This document shows, one piece after another, positions 12,068 to 13,296 of a DNA stretch of 13,296 bases. This DNA comes from CAZWMK01 sp964635065 (GTDB lineage: Bacteria > Pseudomonadota > Alphaproteobacteria > Sphingomonadales > Sphingomonadaceae). Positions within the stretch are counted from its first letter, which is position 1; every line of letters begins with the position of its first letter. The notes under the pieces are model-generated. The model was not told the DNA's origin. It saw only the letters and a program-made list of their open reading frames with translations, and did no database searches. The stretch covers positions 1 to 13,296 of the forward strand of contig CAZWMK010000065.1 in NCBI GenBank assembly GCA_964635065.1, in the 5' to 3' direction. Position numbers and translations under genes: made by a program.

Positions 12068-13296
12068 ATGAGCAGCGCACCCGTTTTCACCATGTGCGGC
12101 GTCTTGCGCGCCAGTTCCGCGCGCTGGCCGGATTCCGATGCCCTGATCTTTCCCGACAAGCGCCTGACCCATGGCGAACTCAACCGGTCCGCGCGCGCCT
12201 GGGCCAAAACGATGATCGCCCTGGGGGTAAAGCCGGGCGACAATGTCGGCATTTTGCTCACCACCCGTCCCGAATTTGTCGAAGCAATGTTCGGCATTCA
12301 GATGGCGGGCGCCATCCCGGTGCCGGTCAATGCGCGCTATCAACCGGGTGAACTCGCCTTCTTGCTGAAGGATGCCGATCTGGTTGCGCTCGTCACAACC
12401 GGACGGGTTGCGGACTCCCTCGATTTCGATGCGCGACTGCGTGGCGCTCTGCCGTCGCTGGCCAGTCAGACCGATCCTTTCAACCTGTCGCTGCCCGAGG
12501 CACCGAAGCTGCGCCAGATCATCTGCATCGATACCCCCTGCCCCGGCTATGTCATCGGGGGCGCCCACGCAATGGCATGCGGCAAGGATGTCGACGACGC
12601 CACGATCGACGCCCTGATCGATGCCGTAAAACCCGAAGACACGGCCTTCATCCTGTACACCTCCGGCACCACCGCCAATCCCAAGGGCTGCCTGATCAGT
12701 CATCGCGGCCAGGTCGGCAACAGCCGCAATCTTGGTGTACGCTACAAGGTGACCGAACAGGACCGGGTGTGGTCGCCCTTGCCGATCTTCCATATTGCCG
12801 GAATCCTGCCTCTGGTCATGGTGCTGGACAAGGGTGGCGCTTACATGACCATCCCCTTCTTCGAGGCCGGAACGGCGCTTGACATGCTGGGCCGCGAAAA
12901 GGCGACGATTGCCTATCCGAGCTTCGTCACCATCATGCAGGATCTCATTACCCACCCCGATTTCCCGAAAACCGATCTTACAAACCTGAGGGTGATGAAC
13001 AGCAACTTCGCTGTCCAGCCGGCATGGATCAAGGATGCGGTTGTCAAGGCCATGCCGCATGTCATCCAGGTGGGCACCTATGGGCTGACAGAGGGGGCGG
13101 GTACAATCACGACGAGCCGTCTCGACGACCCCTTCGAACTGCGCACCGGCAAGCTCGGCGTACCGCTTGACGAGTGGGAAGTGCGTATTGTCGATGTCGA
13201 AACCGGCAAGGACTGTGCGCAAGGCGAACGCGGCGAAATCGTCATCCGTGGCCCGAACATGCTGAAGGGCTATTACAACGCGCCGGAAAAAACGGC
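12068..13296 (+). CDS. AMP-forming acyl-CoA synthetase/ligase (ANL family), 3' end cut by window edge
   Basis: 409 codons are visible, about three quarters of a usual 500-550-residue enzyme. It activates a carboxylic acid as acyl-AMP and transfers it to CoA. Core motifs are in order: the phosphate loop YTSGTTANPKG (197-207), the SPLPIFHIAG helix region, GTYGLTEGAG (336-345; the A5 motif that contacts AMP) and GEIVIRGPNMLKGYYN (from 389). The flexible C-terminal domain with the catalytic lysine lies beyond the edge. The phosphate loop has Ala where most relatives have Gly (TTG to TTA), a variant I associate with a subset of catabolic CoA ligases. The start ATG at 12068 has AGG seven bases upstream and no better in-frame start. 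It is divergent from the receptor/dehydrogenase pair. The acid activated is unknown. Confidence 0.92.
   Translation, partial: MSSAPVFTMCGVLRASSARWPDSDALIFPDKRLTHGELNRSARAWAKTMIALGVKPGDNVGILLTTRPEFVEAMFGIQMAGAIPVPVNARYQPGELAFLLKDADLVALVTTGRVADSLDFDARLRGALPSLASQTDPFNLSLPEAPKLRQIICIDTPCPGYVIGGAHAMACGKDVDDATIDALIDAVKPEDTAFILYTSGTTANPKGCLISHRGQVGNSRNLGVRYKVTEQDRVWSPLPIFHIAGILPLVMVLDKGGAYMTIPFFEAGTALDMLGREKATIAYPSFVTIMQDLITHPDFPKTDLTNLRVMNSNFAVQPAWIKDAVVKAMPHVIQVGTYGLTEGAGTITTSRLDDPFELRTGKLGVPLDEWEVRIVDVETGKDCAQGERGEIVIRGPNMLKGYYNAPEKT

Noticed and set aside
12050..13222. 390-codon minus-strand open frame opposite the acyl-CoA synthetase
   Set aside because: The plus strand carries all ANL core motifs. 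The antisense translation is low-complexity in character and lacks any family signature.

Overview
The window is GC-rich, densely coded DNA that looks like an alphaproteobacterium, most probably a sphingomonad (Sphingomonadales). The clues are a large TonB-dependent receptor with the signal peptide and 'EIVVTA' TonB box usual in that group, a cytochrome c/PQQ propeller protein of the polyvinyl-alcohol-dehydrogenase type, several catabolic MDR reductases, and strong GGAG ribosome sites. The taxon is inferred from protein style. No rRNA, tRNA, insertion sequence, CRISPR array or phage gene was seen.

Left block (1-4538, all minus strand). In transcription order it holds an MDR-type NADP-dependent oxidoreductase (4538-3516), a secreted GlcG/HbpS-type (DUF336) protein starting 5 bp later (3510-3004), a secreted YceI-family protein (2862-2248), a second MDR oxidoreductase (2145-1144), a VOC/glyoxalase-fold protein (1059-517) and an epoxide hydrolase running off the left edge (501-1). 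It reads like an accessory catabolic cluster. The substrate cannot be named from the sequence. Its leading promoter has a perfect TTGACA box and a spacer containing nine consecutive G residues.

Middle block (4662-7243, plus strand). Two overlapping half-size YeeE/YedE membrane proteins (thiosulfate/sulfur-compound transport family) are followed by hcp, the hybrid cluster protein, which handles nitric oxide and hydroxylamine. The hcp leader is the most information-rich non-coding stretch here: a perfect FNR-type box (5525-5538), then a 45-bp interrupted dyad centred on base 5573 whose core resembles an NsrR operator and which overlaps the likely -10 element, start site and ribosome site. This suggests activation by an FNR/Dnr-type regulator and repression by an NO-sensing repressor. 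A strong intrinsic terminator (7294-7330) separates hcp from the convergent gene.

Right block. A TonB-dependent receptor (11728-9284) and a probable lipoprotein cytochrome c/PQQ dehydrogenase (9282-7351) lie 1 bp apart on the minus strand and are probably translationally coupled, which suggests outer-membrane uptake linked to periplasmic oxidation of one substrate. Divergent from them, across a 339-bp AT-rich regulatory region with a leader hairpin and paired direct repeats, an AMP-forming acyl-CoA synthetase (12068 onward) runs off the right edge. Dehydrogenase followed by CoA ligase fits oxidation of an alcohol and activation of the resulting acid, but this link is inference.
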